Shown here in pieces: positions 1 to 10,207 of a stretch of DNA of 64,000 nucleotides (position 1 is the stretch's first letter; every line of letters starts with the position of its first letter). Position numbers and translations under genes: made by a program. The stretch is from contig NZ_JAOPWY010000107.1 in NCBI RefSeq assembly GCF_025965415.1, positions 1-64,000 of the forward strand, written 5' to 3'. This DNA comes from Nocardioides sp. Its GTDB lineage: Bacteria; Actinomycetota; Actinomycetes; Propionibacteriales; Nocardioidaceae. Below the pieces are notes generated by a model that was given only the letters and a program-made list of their open reading frames with translations, was not told the DNA's origin and did not search any database.

Positions 1-695
1 GAGACGCCCACGTCGAGCACCGCCGCACCGGGCTTGACCATGGCGGCGGTGATGATGCCGGGTACGCCGGCTGCGGCGACCACGATGTCGGCCTGCCGAA
101 CGTGCGCCGCCAGGTCTCGGGTGCCGGTGTGGCAGAGCGTGACGGTGGCGTTCTCGGAGCGGCGGGTCAGCAGCAGGCCGAGCGGGCGTCCGACGGTGAG
201 GCCGCGACCGACGACCACGACCTCCGCGCCGGCGATCTGCACGTCGTGGCGGCGCAGCAGCTCGATCGCGCCGACCGGGGTGCAGGGCAGCGGACCGGAC
301 TCCCCGAGGACCAGCTTGCCGAGGTTCATCGGGTGCAGGCCGTCGACGTCCTTGTCGGGGTCGACCCGCGAGAGCAGCGCGAACTCGTCGAGCCCCGTCG
401 GCTGCTGCACGAGGAAGCCGGTGCACTCGTCGTCGGCGTTCAGCTCGTCGATGACGGCCTCCACCTCGGCCTGCGTGGCCGTGGCGGGCAGGTCGCGGCG
501 GATCGAGGTGATGCCGATCTCCGCGCAGTCCTTGTGCTTGGCGCCGACGTACCACCGCGAGCCGGGGTCGTCGCCGACGAGCACCGTGCCGAGGCCCGGG
601 GTCACCCCCTGCTCCTTGAGGGCGGCGACGCGCTGCGCCAGCTCTGCCTTGATGGTCCGCAGCGTGGCTGCGCCGTCCAGGGTCTGTGCCGTCAC
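1..695 (-). CDS. folD: Bifunctional methylenetetrahydrofolate dehydrogenase/cyclohydrolase FolD (C-terminus cut by window edge)
   Basis: Minus-strand translation from GTG at 695 gives [26 protein letters not shown]...[25 protein letters not shown]...GFLVQQPT...[21 protein letters not shown]; classic FolD motifs. Open at window start. Confidence 0.92.
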   Translation of the reverse strand, partial: MTAQTLDGAATLRTIKAELAQRVAALKEQGVTPGLGTVLVGDDPGSRWYVGAKHKDCAEIGITSIRRDLPATATQAEVEAVIDELNADDECTGFLVQQPTGLDEFALLSRVDPDKDVDGLHPMNLGKLVLGESGPLPCTPVGAIELLRRHDVQIAGAEVVVVGRGLTVGRPLGLLLTRRSENATVTLCHTGTRDLAAHVRQADIVVAAAGVPGIITAAMVKPGAAVLDVGV

Positions 696-815
696 GGCGG
701 CCAGTCTAGGGCGGGTGCGCCTAGGCACCGACCGGCGCACCGATCGTGACCAGGTGCCGCTCGGCGGCACGGGCCGCGGGGTGCGCCACGACCGCCGCAG
801 GGACCCCGATCAACG

Positions 816-865
816 CCGGTGGTCCACCCACATTCTCGGCACGCGGAACGTGGCTGGACCACCGG
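816..865. repeat. 50-bp imperfect palindrome, copy 1 (20-nt arms, 10-nt loop)
   Basis: CCGGTGGTCCACCCACATTC-TCGGCACGCG-GAACGTGGCTGGACCACCGG; 18/20 arm complementarity; shares architecture with 898-947 and 30359-30408. Confidence 0.85.
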
Positions 866-897
866 TGTGACCGGACACGTGCGAGATCGCCTGCGTG

Positions 898-947
898 GCG
901 GTGGTCCACCCACACTCTGCGGCCCAACAATGTGGCTGGACCACCGC
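898..947. repeat. 50-bp imperfect palindrome, copy 2
   Basis: GCGGTGGTCCACCCACACTC-TGCGGCCCAA-CAATGTGGCTGGACCACCGC; 17/20 arm complementarity; 12 nt beyond the purH stop (minus sense). Confidence 0.85.
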
Positions 948-959
948 CCGAGGCGCAGA

Positions 960-2540
960 TCAGTGGAAGAAGTGCCGCGTCCCGGTGAAGTACATCGTCA
1001 CGCCGGCCGCCTCGCACGCGGCGACGACCTCGGCGTCGCGCACCGACCCGCCGGGCTGCACGATCGCCTTCACGCCGGCGTCGATGAGGATCTGCGGGCC
1101 GTCGGCGAAGGGGAAGAACGCGTCGGACGCGGCCACGGCGGACGAGGCCCGCTCCCCCGCGCGCTCGACCGCGAGCCGGCACGAGTCGACCCGGTTGACC
1201 TGGCCCATGCCGATGCCCACCGAGGCGCCGTCTGCGGCGAGCAGGATCGCGTTGGACTTCACCGAGCGACAGGCGCGCCAGGCGAAGGCGAGGTCGGACA
1301 GGACCTCGGCGGAGGCGGCCTCACCGGTGGCGAGGGTCCAGGCCGCGGGGTCGTCACCCTCGGCCGAGATCACGTCGCGCGCCTGGAGCAGGAGCCCGCC
1401 CGAGATCGACCGCACCTCCGCACCACCGCGCACCAGCGGCGGGCACTCGAGGATCCGGATGTTCTTCTTCGCCTGCAGCGCCTCGACCGCACCGTCCTCG
1501 TAGCCCGGGGCCACGATCACCTCGGTGAAGATCTCGGCCACCTGCTGGGCCATCTCGACGGACACCGGCACGTTGGTGGCGATGACGCCGCCGAAGGCAC
1601 TCACCGGGTCGCACGCGTGGGCCAGGCGGTGCGCGGCGGCCACGTCGTCGGCCACCGCGATGCCGCACGGGTTGGCGTGCTTGATGATCGCGACGGCAGG
1701 CTCGTCGAAGTCGTACGCCGCCCGGCGGGCCGCGTCGGCGTCGACGTAGTTGTTGTAGGACATCTCCTTGCCGTGGTGCTGCGTCGCCTGGGCGAGGCCG
1801 GGCCCCTCAGGCAGGAAGCCGTTGGCGTAGAGCGCGGCGCGCTGGTGCGGGTTCTCGCCATAGCGCAGCACCGCCTCCTTGTTCCAGGTGGCGCCCATCC
1901 AGGCCGGGAAGCCGGAGCCCTCGCTGGTGTCGGTCAGCACGTTGCCCATCCACGACGCCACGTGGACGTCGTACGTCGCGGTGTGGACGAAGGCCTCCGC
2001 GGCCAGGCGCTGCCGCTCGGCCAGCGTGAAGCCGCCGGCGGCCACGGCGGCCAGCACGGCGTCGTACGCCGCGGGCGAGGTCACGATGGCGACGCTCGGG
2101 TGGTTCTTGGCGGCGGCGCGCACCATCGACGGACCGCCGATGTCGATCTGCTCCACGCACTCGTCGGGGCTGGCGCCCGAGGCGACGGTCCGGGTGAAGG
2201 GGTAGAGGTTGCTCACCACGAGGTCGAACGGCTCGATGCCGAGCTCCTCGAGCTGCGCGACGTGCGACTCCAGGCGACGGTCGGCGAGGATGCCGGCGTG
2301 CACGCGCGGGTGCAGCGTCTTGACCCGGCCGTCGAGGCACTCGGGGAAGCCGGTGAGGTCCTCGACCTTGGTCACCGGCAGGCCCAGCGACTCGATCAGT
2401 GCGGCGGAGCCGCCGGTGGAGACCAGCTCGACGCCGGCCTCGTGCAGGCCGCGGACCAGGTCGTCGAGACCGGCCTTGTCGTAGACGGAGACGAGTGCTC
2501 GGCGGATCGCGATGCGGGACTCGGGCTCAACAGGTGACAC
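960..2540 (-). CDS. purH: Bifunctional AICAR formyltransferase/IMP cyclohydrolase PurH
   Basis: [78 protein letters not shown]...; probable GTG start at 2540, inside the longer ORF 960..2618. Confidence 0.95.
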   Translation of the reverse strand: MSPVEPESRIAIRRALVSVYDKAGLDDLVRGLHEAGVELVSTGGSAALIESLGLPVTKVEDLTGFPECLDGRVKTLHPRVHAGILADRRLESHVAQLEELGIEPFDLVVSNLYPFTRTVASGASPDECVEQIDIGGPSMVRAAAKNHPSVAIVTSPAAYDAVLAAVAAGGFTLAERQRLAAEAFVHTATYDVHVASWMGNVLTDTSEGSGFPAWMGATWNKEAVLRYGENPHQRAALYANGFLPEGPGLAQATQHHGKEMSYNNYVDADAARRAAYDFDEPAVAIIKHANPCGIAVADDVAAAHRLAHACDPVSAFGGVIATNVPVSVEMAQQVAEIFTEVIVAPGYEDGAVEALQAKKNIRILECPPLVRGGAEVRSISGGLLLQARDVISAEGDDPAAWTLATGEAASAEVLSDLAFAWRACRSVKSNAILLAADGASVGIGMGQVNRVDSCRLAVERAGERASSAVAASDAFFPFADGPQILIDAGVKAIVQPGGSVRDAEVVAACEAAGVTMYFTGTRHFFH

Positions 2541-2642
2541 GGGACTCCTCGGATGGTTGCGAGTCGAGGCACCCAGGCGTTCGATGCTCTCGCGCGTCAC
2601 TCCCTGGTGGTGGCCCACCTGCGCCAGTCGTGTGGCAGCAGA

Positions 2643-3260
2643 CTATCGACTGGAGGCCCCGATGCGAACCCGGCGACCCTCCACCGTGATGCCCTCGCGG
2701 GCGATCCGCCCGACGGAGTCGACCAGCATCGCGCGCTCGGCCGTCTTGATCCGCTCGTGCAGCGACGCGACGTCGTCGTCCTCGGCCACCTCGACGGGCA
2801 CCTGGGCGACGATCGGACCGTCGTCGACACCGGCGTCGACGACGAAGAGCGTCGCCCCGGTGACCTTGACGCCGTGCTCGAGCGCGTCCCGGGGGCCGTG
2901 CATCCCCGGGAAGGCCGGGCAGAGCGCCGGGTGCGTGTTGAGGGTGAGGAAGCGCTCGAGGAAGTCGGCGGAGACGAGCTTCATGAAGCCCGCCGAGACC
3001 ACCAGGTCGGGCTCGAAGGCGCCGACCTTGTCGGTCAGTGCCCGGTCCCAGTGCTCGCGGGAGGAGTAGTCGTCGACCTTCGCCACGAAGGTCGGCACCC
3101 CGGCCCGGTCCGCGCGCGCCAGGCCCTCGATGTCGTCGCGGTCGGCGCCGACGGCCACCACGCGGGCGCCGTACGACGACTCGGCGCACGCGTCGAGCAG
3201 GGCCTGCAGGTTGGTGCCGGCCCCGGACACCAGGACGACGAGACGGGCGGGTCGGTTCAC
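2643..3260 (-). CDS. purN: Phosphoribosylglycinamide formyltransferase PurN
   Basis: VNRPARLVVLVSGAGTNLQALLDAC...VVSAGFMKLVSADFLERF...NTHPALCPAFPGMHGPRDALEHGVKVTGATLFVVDAGVDDGPIVAQ; GTG start at 3260. Confidence 0.94.
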   Translation of the reverse strand: MNRPARLVVLVSGAGTNLQALLDACAESSYGARVVAVGADRDDIEGLARADRAGVPTFVAKVDDYSSREHWDRALTDKVGAFEPDLVVSAGFMKLVSADFLERFLTLNTHPALCPAFPGMHGPRDALEHGVKVTGATLFVVDAGVDDGPIVAQVPVEVAEDDDVASLHERIKTAERAMLVDSVGRIAREGITVEGRRVRIGASSR

Positions 3261-3271
3261 GACACCGGAGT

Positions 3272-4465
3272 CTAGGCGCGGTGGGAGGGAGCGGCCGCCG
3301 CCGTCCGCCGGTCGCGGACCAGCCGCCCCGCGACCAGGGCCGCGATCGCGGTCGTGAGGGGCACGGCGGCGAGGATGCCCAGGCCGCCGACCAGGCCCCG
3401 CACGACCTCCTGCGCCACCACCTCCTGGCTGACGGCGATCCCGAACGGCAGCTCGAGGGCGGAGAAGACCAGCATCAGCGGCAGGGTCGCGCCGACGTAG
3501 GCGAGGACGAGGGTGTTGACGGTGGAGGCGGCGTGCGAGCGCCCGATGCGCATGGCGCGCACGAACAGGGTGCGGGTGCTGGCGTCGGGATCGACGTCGG
3601 CCAGCTCCCACACCGCCCAGGTCTGGGTGACGGTCACGTCGTCGAGCACACCGAGGGCGCCGATGACGAGGCCGGCGAGCAGGAGCCCGCGGAGGTCGAC
3701 CTGCGCTGCGATGCCGGAGATGTACTGGCTGCCCTCGTCGACCACGCCCGTGAAGTGCCCCACGCCGGTGAAGACCCAGCCGACGACGCCGATCACCAGC
3801 AGCGAGACGAGCGTGCCGAGCATGGCCACCGTCGAGCGGACGTCGAAGCCGTGCGAGAGGTAGAGCGTGACGACCATGATCGCCGCGGCGGTCACGACCG
3901 CCACCGCGAGCGGCGACGAGCCCTCCATGATGGCCGGCAGGGTGAAGACCGCGATCAGGACGAGGGAGTACGCCAGGCTCGCGAGCGCGCCGATGCCGCG
4001 CCACCGCGACAGGGCGAGCACCCCGACCGCGAACAGGAGCGTGAGGACGAGCAGCGGCGGTCCGCGGTCGAAGTCCTGGAAGGCGTACTGCTCCCCCTCC
4101 GGGGCCTGACCTGCATAGGAGACGATGATCCGGTCGCCCGGCTCGACGACGGGCGCCTGCGAGCCGTAGGGCAGGAGTGCCTCCGCCGTCCCGGGCGCGC
4201 CCGGTCCGGTCAGCAGCTCCACCGTCGCGAGGCTGCAGCCCTCCACGTCCTGGCGGCAGGCACCGATCGACTGCACCTCGGCCGTGCCGCGCTGCACGTC
4301 GGCCCCGGGCGCGGTGATCTCCAGGTCACCGTCGGGCCACAGCAGCGCCAGCCCGACCACGGTCGCCAGCACCAGCGGACCGACCAGGAGGCCGATGAGC
4401 AGCCGCAGGTCGCGCGGGGCGGGACCGAGGGAGGGTCGCTCGCCGTGGCCGTGACCAGCGCCCAC
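3272..4465 (-). CDS. YibE/F family multi-pass membrane protein
   Basis: VGAGHGHGERPSLG...VEPGDRIIVSYAGQAPEGEQYAFQDFDRGPPLLVLTLLFAVGVLALSRWRGIGALASLAYSL...; YibE/F-like motifs and many TM segments; the ORF is longer only because the frame is open upstream. Confidence 0.8.
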   Translation of the reverse strand: MGAGHGHGERPSLGPAPRDLRLLIGLLVGPLVLATVVGLALLWPDGDLEITAPGADVQRGTAEVQSIGACRQDVEGCSLATVELLTGPGAPGTAEALLPYGSQAPVVEPGDRIIVSYAGQAPEGEQYAFQDFDRGPPLLVLTLLFAVGVLALSRWRGIGALASLAYSLVLIAVFTLPAIMEGSSPLAVAVVTAAAIMVVTLYLSHGFDVRSTVAMLGTLVSLLVIGVVGWVFTGVGHFTGVVDEGSQYISGIAAQVDLRGLLLAGLVIGALGVLDDVTVTQTWAVWELADVDPDASTRTLFVRAMRIGRSHAASTVNTLVLAYVGATLPLMLVFSALELPFGIAVSQEVVAQEVVRGLVGGLGILAAVPLTTAIAALVAGRLVRDRRTAAAAPSHRA

Positions 4466-4467
4466 GC

Positions 4468-5721
4468 TCAGTCCTCCGAGCGGTCGGCGTCGCCCCAGGC
4501 GCGGGCCGCGCGCCAGACCAGCAGCGCCACCACCCCGGCGCCGAGGAGGGCGCCGATGCCGCAGGCGGGTACGCCGTGCACGAGCACGTCGCGGGTGAAC
4601 GGGCCGACGAAGCGCATCCGGCCGGGGCCGGCAGCGCCGCCGGACAGCGAGGCGAGGAGGGCGAAGCCGACGCCCGCCACGAGGCCGCCACCGCAGCCGG
4701 CGAGCGCGACCCGGTCCCAGGTGAGCGGCCGGCGGCGCAGGCTCCGGAACGCCGCGACGGCCGCCGTCAGCGGGGGCAGCACCATCAGGCCGCCGATCCA
4801 GCCGGCGGGTGTGCCGACGGCCGGCAGGGCCGCGACCAGGGGCACGAGGGGCAGCGGTCCCAGCACGACGGCGCTCGGGGAGACGACGGTGGCCCCACCG
4901 ACGGCGAACCCGGGTCCGAGCAGGTAGGAGCCGGCGAAGAGGGCGGCGTTGGGGCCGAAGGCCGCGTTGACGAGGGCGTAGAGCACGGCCTCCCCCGGGC
5001 TGGGGTGCAGCTGTGCGGTCACGGTCGCCGCGTCGTCGAAGGAGACGGCGAACGCCACGAGGAACACGAGCGCGGACACGATCAGGAAGGTGCTGAGCAC
5101 GGCCCCGGCCACCGCGGCGCCCGCACGCACGGTCGCGGGCATGAGGGCCGTCCAGATCGCGGCGCGGCCGGACCCGACCGCGATCGCGGGGGCAGCGACG
5201 AGCGCCGTCATGGCGATCGTCCAGGCCAGCACGCGTGGCACGGACGGGTCGGCCGTGGAGCCGGCAGCGAGCGTGGCGACGACGACGGCCACCACGGCGT
5301 AGCCGGCGAAGAAGGTCGCGATCGCGATGGGCACGGTGAAGTCGCGCTCGCCGTCGGAGATCCGGTCGGCATCCGGGCCGTGGCCCGACACCGCGTCGCC
5401 GACCCGGTGGCCCAGGCGCCACATCGACCACACCGAGATCGCGGTGATGCCGAGGGGCACGATCGTGATCCGGGCGCCGAGCACGGTCAGGCCGGAGCCG
5501 TGGCCGGCGAGCCAGGCGAGCGCACCCATCCGCATGCCGTCGCGCGGTGCACCGTGCACGCCGGCGTCGGTGACGAACCACCCGATCACGCCCACCGCCA
5601 GCAGCACCACCAGCGGCCCCAGGGCGGCGAGCACGCCGCCGAGGGTCGCGACCAGCACCAGCGGCCGGGGGCGGGCAGCGTCGGTCCGGGCGCTGTCGGG
5701 TCGGGTGAGGAGCGACGTCAT
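4468..5721 (-). CDS. DUF6350-like polytopic membrane protein
   Basis: MTSLLTRPDSARTDAARPRPLVLVATLGGVLAALGPLVVLLAVGVIGWFVTDAGVHGAPRDGMRMGALAWLAGHGSGL; many TM helices; locus between sucCD and purN typical of actinobacteria. Confidence 0.7.
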   Translation of the reverse strand: MTSLLTRPDSARTDAARPRPLVLVATLGGVLAALGPLVVLLAVGVIGWFVTDAGVHGAPRDGMRMGALAWLAGHGSGLTVLGARITIVPLGITAISVWSMWRLGHRVGDAVSGHGPDADRISDGERDFTVPIAIATFFAGYAVVAVVVATLAAGSTADPSVPRVLAWTIAMTALVAAPAIAVGSGRAAIWTALMPATVRAGAAVAGAVLSTFLIVSALVFLVAFAVSFDDAATVTAQLHPSPGEAVLYALVNAAFGPNAALFAGSYLLGPGFAVGGATVVSPSAVVLGPLPLVPLVAALPAVGTPAGWIGGLMVLPPLTAAVAAFRSLRRRPLTWDRVALAGCGGGLVAGVGFALLASLSGGAAGPGRMRFVGPFTRDVLVHGVPACGIGALLGAGVVALLVWRAARAWGDADRSED

Positions 5722-5833
5722 GGCCGGGTCATCATCACCCGGCCCGCAGCGCGGATCGCGCTCCCACGCCGCCCGGCGCGGGCAGGGGGAGCGATGTGCG
5801 CCGTGTGTGTGGCTCCCGTACCGTGGAGCGGTC

Positions 5834-7729
5834 ATGAGGAGCCCGGAAACCTTCGACGCCTACTACGGCGAGACGCGCACGCGACTCCTGCACGAGGCGT
5901 ACGCCCTGACCGGCGACGCGCCGGCGTCGCGGGCCGCCGTGCGGGACGCGTTCGTCGTGGCCTGGCACCGCTGGCGCAAGATCGGCGTCCTCGACGACCG
6001 CGACGCCTACGTCCGGCCCCTCGCCTTCCGCCGCGCCCGTCGCCGGCACACCGCGCGCATCTGGCACCGGGACAAGTCCCTGGCCCCCGAGGCCCGGTCC
6101 ACGCTCGACGCCCTGTCCAAGCTCACCACGCGCCAGCGCGAGCTCCTCGTGCTCAACGGCCTCTCCGCGCTCTCGCTCAACGACATCGGCCGGATGGTCG
6201 GGCTGCCGCGCTCCGACGCCGAGCGCGAGCTGCAGACCGCCACCTCCCAGTTCTCGCTGCACCGCGACGTCCCGACGACCGAGGTCCGCCGGCTGCTCGA
6301 CGACCTGGCCGAGCCGCTGGAGTCGATCCGTTGGCCCCGCGCCACCGCGATCCGCCGCGCCGGGGCCGCCCGACGGCGTACGCACACGGTGATCGGTGCC
6401 GGCCTGGCCACCGCCGCACTCGTGGTCTCGGGGTCGCTGGTGGCGACGGGGTCGCAGGCGGAGGCCACCAGCCTCAGCGACGAGAAGGCCACCGCCGGTG
6501 TCACCGTCCACGCTCCCGCGTCGGCCACGGGCGAGGAGATCATCGACGAGGGGTCGCTGCTCTCCGCCGCGCAGCTGTCGCGCTTCGGCCCCGGGCTGGA
6601 GTGGGCAGAGACCGCCACAACCGACAACCTCGCCGGCGACGGGCTCCTGGCGCCGTGCCAGCGCGAGCGCTTCTCCGACCCCGACGGCATCACCGCCCTC
6701 GCGCGCACCTGGGAGGGCTCGGCGACCCGCACCGTGACCACGCAGGTCGGCAAGGGCGACCAGCGGCGCACCCGCAAGCGTCGGGTGACGCGCACCGAGT
6801 CGACGGCGGTCCAGATCGTCGAGATGTCCCGCGACGCTGAGCAGGCCGTGCAGAGCTTCGAGACCGCCTCGATGTGGTACGCCGGCTGCATCGACCCCCG
6901 CACCCAGCTGATGTCGACCCGCACGGTGAAGCGGGTGGGCGACGACGCCCGCGCGTTCCGGTTGCGGGCGTGGGGCAGGTCGCCGGCCACGATCAGCGTC
7001 GCCGTGGCCCGCACCGGCAACCTCGTGGTCACCAACGTCGTCCGCAGCCAGGGGCGACCGGTCAGCGACAAGGCCACCCAGACCGCCCTCGCCGCAGCCG
7101 TCAACGGCCTCTGCGGCTCCGACGGCGCCGCCACCTGCGCGGGGCGCTCCCGGTCGCGCTCCGTCGTGCCACTGGACATCGGCATGCCTCCGGGTCTGCT
7201 CTCGTCCGTGGACCTCCCGCCCGTCTCGGGAGTGCGCGGCCCGTGGGTCGGCACCGACCCCGAGCGCGCCCGCACGAACGACGCCGCGACCCGCTGCGAC
7301 CGCACGAGCTTCACGGGCCCCGGCATCCGCCGCGCGCTGACCCGGACGTTCCTCTTCCCCGAGACCCGCAACGCCCGCCAGCTCGGCCTCACGCAGACCG
7401 TCGGCGCGATGCGCCCGGGCGCGGCCCGCGACTTCGTCGAGACCGTCCGCACCCGGATCCGCCAGTGCGGCCAGGCCAACCTCGGCACCAGCGTCACCCA
7501 GCTCGCGTCCACGTCGACGCAGGCGCGCGACCTGAGCGTGTGGTCGCTGTCGATCGAGCTCAACGACACGCAGTCCTTCCCGTTCCTCATGGCGATCGCG
7601 CGCGACGGGACCGCTGTCTCCCAGCTCGGCTTCACCCCCGACCCCGGCATGACGATGTCGCGCACCGACTTCATCGCCCTGTCGCGCCGCGTCCTCGAGC
7701 GGCTCGAGGCGCTGCGCAGCAAGACCTGA
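5834..7729 (+). CDS. ECF sigma-factor-like protein with TM helix and large extracytoplasmic C-terminal domain
   Basis: N-term MRSPETFDAYYGETRTRLLHEAYALTGDAPASRAAVRDAFVVAWHRW (sigma2-like), LTTRQRELLVLNGLSALSLNDIGRMVGLPRSDAERELQTA (sigma4-like), then TM VIGAGLATAALVVSGSLVATG and a ~400-aa Cys-containing C-terminal region. Confidence 0.75.
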   Translation: MRSPETFDAYYGETRTRLLHEAYALTGDAPASRAAVRDAFVVAWHRWRKIGVLDDRDAYVRPLAFRRARRRHTARIWHRDKSLAPEARSTLDALSKLTTRQRELLVLNGLSALSLNDIGRMVGLPRSDAERELQTATSQFSLHRDVPTTEVRRLLDDLAEPLESIRWPRATAIRRAGAARRRTHTVIGAGLATAALVVSGSLVATGSQAEATSLSDEKATAGVTVHAPASATGEEIIDEGSLLSAAQLSRFGPGLEWAETATTDNLAGDGLLAPCQRERFSDPDGITALARTWEGSATRTVTTQVGKGDQRRTRKRRVTRTESTAVQIVEMSRDAEQAVQSFETASMWYAGCIDPRTQLMSTRTVKRVGDDARAFRLRAWGRSPATISVAVARTGNLVVTNVVRSQGRPVSDKATQTALAAAVNGLCGSDGAATCAGRSRSRSVVPLDIGMPPGLLSSVDLPPVSGVRGPWVGTDPERARTNDAATRCDRTSFTGPGIRRALTRTFLFPETRNARQLGLTQTVGAMRPGAARDFVETVRTRIRQCGQANLGTSVTQLASTSTQARDLSVWSLSIELNDTQSFPFLMAIARDGTAVSQLGFTPDPGMTMSRTDFIALSRRVLERLEALRSKT

Positions 7730-7765
7730 CGCAACCTTTTCGCCGCCGGCGGTGTCCTACCTGCC

Positions 7766-9091
7766 ATGAGGCTCCGCTCGACGCTCCTGACCGCCGCCCT
7801 GGCGGGCACGCTCGCCGTGGGCGCGTGCGGTGGCGGGTCGCCGGAGGACGCGACCGACAGCGCCAGTCCGACGGGCCCGTCCGGGGGGTCCGCCGCGGTG
7901 CCGGAGACGCCCGGCCCCGGCACCGAGATCCCGGACGACTTCCCGCTGTCAGCCGGCATGGGCGGTCCGCAGGACGCCATCCCCACGTCCCGGACGGGCA
8001 CGGGGCTGCGGGACCTGGCCCTCTGCGGCACGGCCCCGCTGCGCGGCCTGGGCGTCCGCGACCGGATGATCGCCGACAACAGCGGCGGCGAGTCCGCCAA
8101 CACCCGCGAGCTGGTGCTGCTGGGCAGCCCCGACGAGGCGGCGCTGGTCGCCCGGGCCTTCACCGACCTGCCGTCCGGGTGTCGGACCCCGACCGTCAAC
8201 GGCGACATGGAGACGGTCACCGAGGTCCGCCGGTCGCCGTTCGGCCCGACTCCGGCGGTCACCCTCATCCAGACCTACACGTTCGACGGCGAGCCCGGCA
8301 CGGGTGCGACGGTCATCCACGTCGTGCCCGTAGGGGCCGCGCTCCTGATCACCTCGACGTACGGCGAGTGGACCGACGCCGCCCTCGAGCAGGGTGTCAC
8401 CGACACGGTCGACGCCATCCGCGAGACCGTCGCGGGCCTCGACCTGTTCGCCGAGGGCACGCCGAGCGGCGGGGCCTCCCCCGAGCCGACCGAGTCCCCC
8501 GAGGCCACGGAGCCCACGGAGCCCACCGCACCCGCCACGGCAGCGCCGGACGGCGTCACCGAGATCCCCGCGGACTTCCCGCTGGGCGTCGGGCTGCCGG
8601 AGGGCGACGGCGAGACGCGGGTGTCGACGCCCTCCGCGGACGGCGAGGGCGTGGGCGAGGTCGAGATATGCGGCACTGTCGCCTGGCCGCGCGACGGCAC
8701 CGCCGGGGGCGTACGACGCCTCGTCACGAGGGCGCTCGGGCCGGAGTACTTCGACGGCCGCGAGCTGCTCGTCCACGCCGACGCGGAGGTGGCCGGCAAG
8801 GCGATGGCCGCCGTCCGCCAGGCGGCGGAGAGCTGCCGCAGCCTCGACAACCAGGTCTGGACCGTGCTGGACCGCGACACCGGCCACGACACGGTCACGA
8901 TGGGCCTGACCTACGACCAGGGACTCGGCAGCTCCGTCTTCCAGGTCACTCGCGTCGGTTCGGCACGGCTGATGGTCAGCACCTACGGTGAGGGCTCGCT
9001 CGCATCGCTGGACGAGCAGGCCGACCAGGTCACGGGGACCACGGGGAAGATCGTTCCGGCGATGTGTGTGTTCACGAGAACGGGGTGCTAG
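7766..9091 (+). CDS. Putative lipoprotein with two tandem homologous domains
   Basis: Signal/lipobox MRLRSTLLTAALAGTLAVGACGGGS; two repeats starting TEIPDDFPLSAGM... and TEIPADFPLGVGL..., each followed by LxxCG and a TSTYGEWT / VSTYGEGS motif. Confidence 0.75.
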   Translation: MRLRSTLLTAALAGTLAVGACGGGSPEDATDSASPTGPSGGSAAVPETPGPGTEIPDDFPLSAGMGGPQDAIPTSRTGTGLRDLALCGTAPLRGLGVRDRMIADNSGGESANTRELVLLGSPDEAALVARAFTDLPSGCRTPTVNGDMETVTEVRRSPFGPTPAVTLIQTYTFDGEPGTGATVIHVVPVGAALLITSTYGEWTDAALEQGVTDTVDAIRETVAGLDLFAEGTPSGGASPEPTESPEATEPTEPTAPATAAPDGVTEIPADFPLGVGLPEGDGETRVSTPSADGEGVGEVEICGTVAWPRDGTAGGVRRLVTRALGPEYFDGRELLVHADAEVAGKAMAAVRQAAESCRSLDNQVWTVLDRDTGHDTVTMGLTYDQGLGSSVFQVTRVGSARLMVSTYGEGSLASLDEQADQVTGTTGKIVPAMCVFTRTGC

Positions 9092-9307
9092 ACATGTCCA
9101 TTCCTTCGACGCTGGCCAGCTCGGCCTGCCCGACCCTGCCGTCGCCTCGCCGTGTCTCCGCGGTGGCGCCGGTCCGCCTCCTCGGGGCGCACGTCGTGTG
9201 GCGCGTGCTCTGGGAGGCGGGACGCCACCCGCGCCCCGAACGCCGGACGGGCCCCGCAGGTGGACCTGCGGAGCCGTCTGGAGTGAGCCGGGGGCCCACG
9301 GGGTGGT

Positions 9308-10189
9308 TCAGAGGTTCGCGAGGACCTCGCGCATCAGCTCGGCCGTCTCGGACGGCGTCTTGCCGACCTTGACCCCGGCGGCCTCGAGGGCCTCCTTCTT
9401 GGCCTGGGCGGTGCCCGAGGAGCCGGAGACGATCGCCCCGGCGTGACCCATGGTCTTGCCCTCGGGGGCGGTGAAGCCCGCGACGTAGCCGACGACCGGC
9501 TTGGTGACGTGGTCCTTGATGTAGGCCGCGGCACGCTCCTCGGCGTCTCCACCGATCTCGCCGATCATCACGATCGCCTTGGTCTCCGGGTCGTTCTCGA
9601 AGGCCTCGAGCGCGTCGATGTGCGTGGTGCCGATGATCGGGTCACCACCGATGCCGATGGCGGTCGTGAAGCCGTAGTCCTTGAGCTCGAACATCATCTG
9701 GTAGGTCAGCGTGCCCGACTTCGACACGAGGCCGACCGGGCCCTTGCCCGCGATGGTGTGCGGCGTGATGCCGGCCAGGGACTCCTCCGGCGTGATGATG
9801 CCGGGGCAGTTGGGGCCGATCATCCGGGTGGACTTGCCGTCGAGGTAGGCGACGACCTCGGCCGTGTCGAGGACCGGCACGCCCTCGGTGATCACCACGA
9901 GGAGCGGGATCTCGGCGTCGATGGCCTCGATGCACGCGTCCTTGGTGAAGGCGGGGGGCACGAAGGCCACCGACACGTTGGCGCCGGTCTCCTTCATGGC
10001 TTCCTCGACCGTCCCGTAGACGGGCAGCTCCTTGCCTCCCAGCTCGACGGTGGTGCCGGCCTTGCGCGCGTTGACGCCGCCCACGATGTTGGCGCCGGAC
10101 TCGACCATGAGGGTGGTGTGCTTGGCACCCATCCCGCCGGTCATGCCCTGGACGATGATCTTGGAGTCCTTGTTGAGGTAGATAGACAT
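9308..10189 (-). CDS. sucD: Succinyl-CoA synthetase (ADP-forming) alpha subunit
   Basis: [45 protein letters not shown]...[19 protein letters not shown]...[39 protein letters not shown]. Confidence 0.96.
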   Translation of the reverse strand: MSIYLNKDSKIIVQGMTGGMGAKHTTLMVESGANIVGGVNARKAGTTVELGGKELPVYGTVEEAMKETGANVSVAFVPPAFTKDACIEAIDAEIPLLVVITEGVPVLDTAEVVAYLDGKSTRMIGPNCPGIITPEESLAGITPHTIAGKGPVGLVSKSGTLTYQMMFELKDYGFTTAIGIGGDPIIGTTHIDALEAFENDPETKAIVMIGEIGGDAEERAAAYIKDHVTKPVVGYVAGFTAPEGKTMGHAGAIVSGSSGTAQAKKEALEAAGVKVGKTPSETAELMREVLANL

Positions 10190-10207
10190 CGTTTCTGTTT
10201 CTCTCTC

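Noticed and set aside
819-2537. Long plus-strand ORF (572 aa) antisense to purH
   Set aside because: Low-complexity His/Arg/Asp/Val/Gly-rich translation typical of high-GC shadow frames; purH on the minus strand is unambiguous.
3038-6840. Long plus-strand ORFs antisense to yibE-like/DUF6350 genes
   Set aside because: Shadow ORFs with biased Arg/Gly/Pro/Asp composition; no recognisable motifs.
9064-9372. Small ORF after the duplicated lipoprotein
   Set aside because: Overlaps sucD antisense, low-complexity; not enough support.
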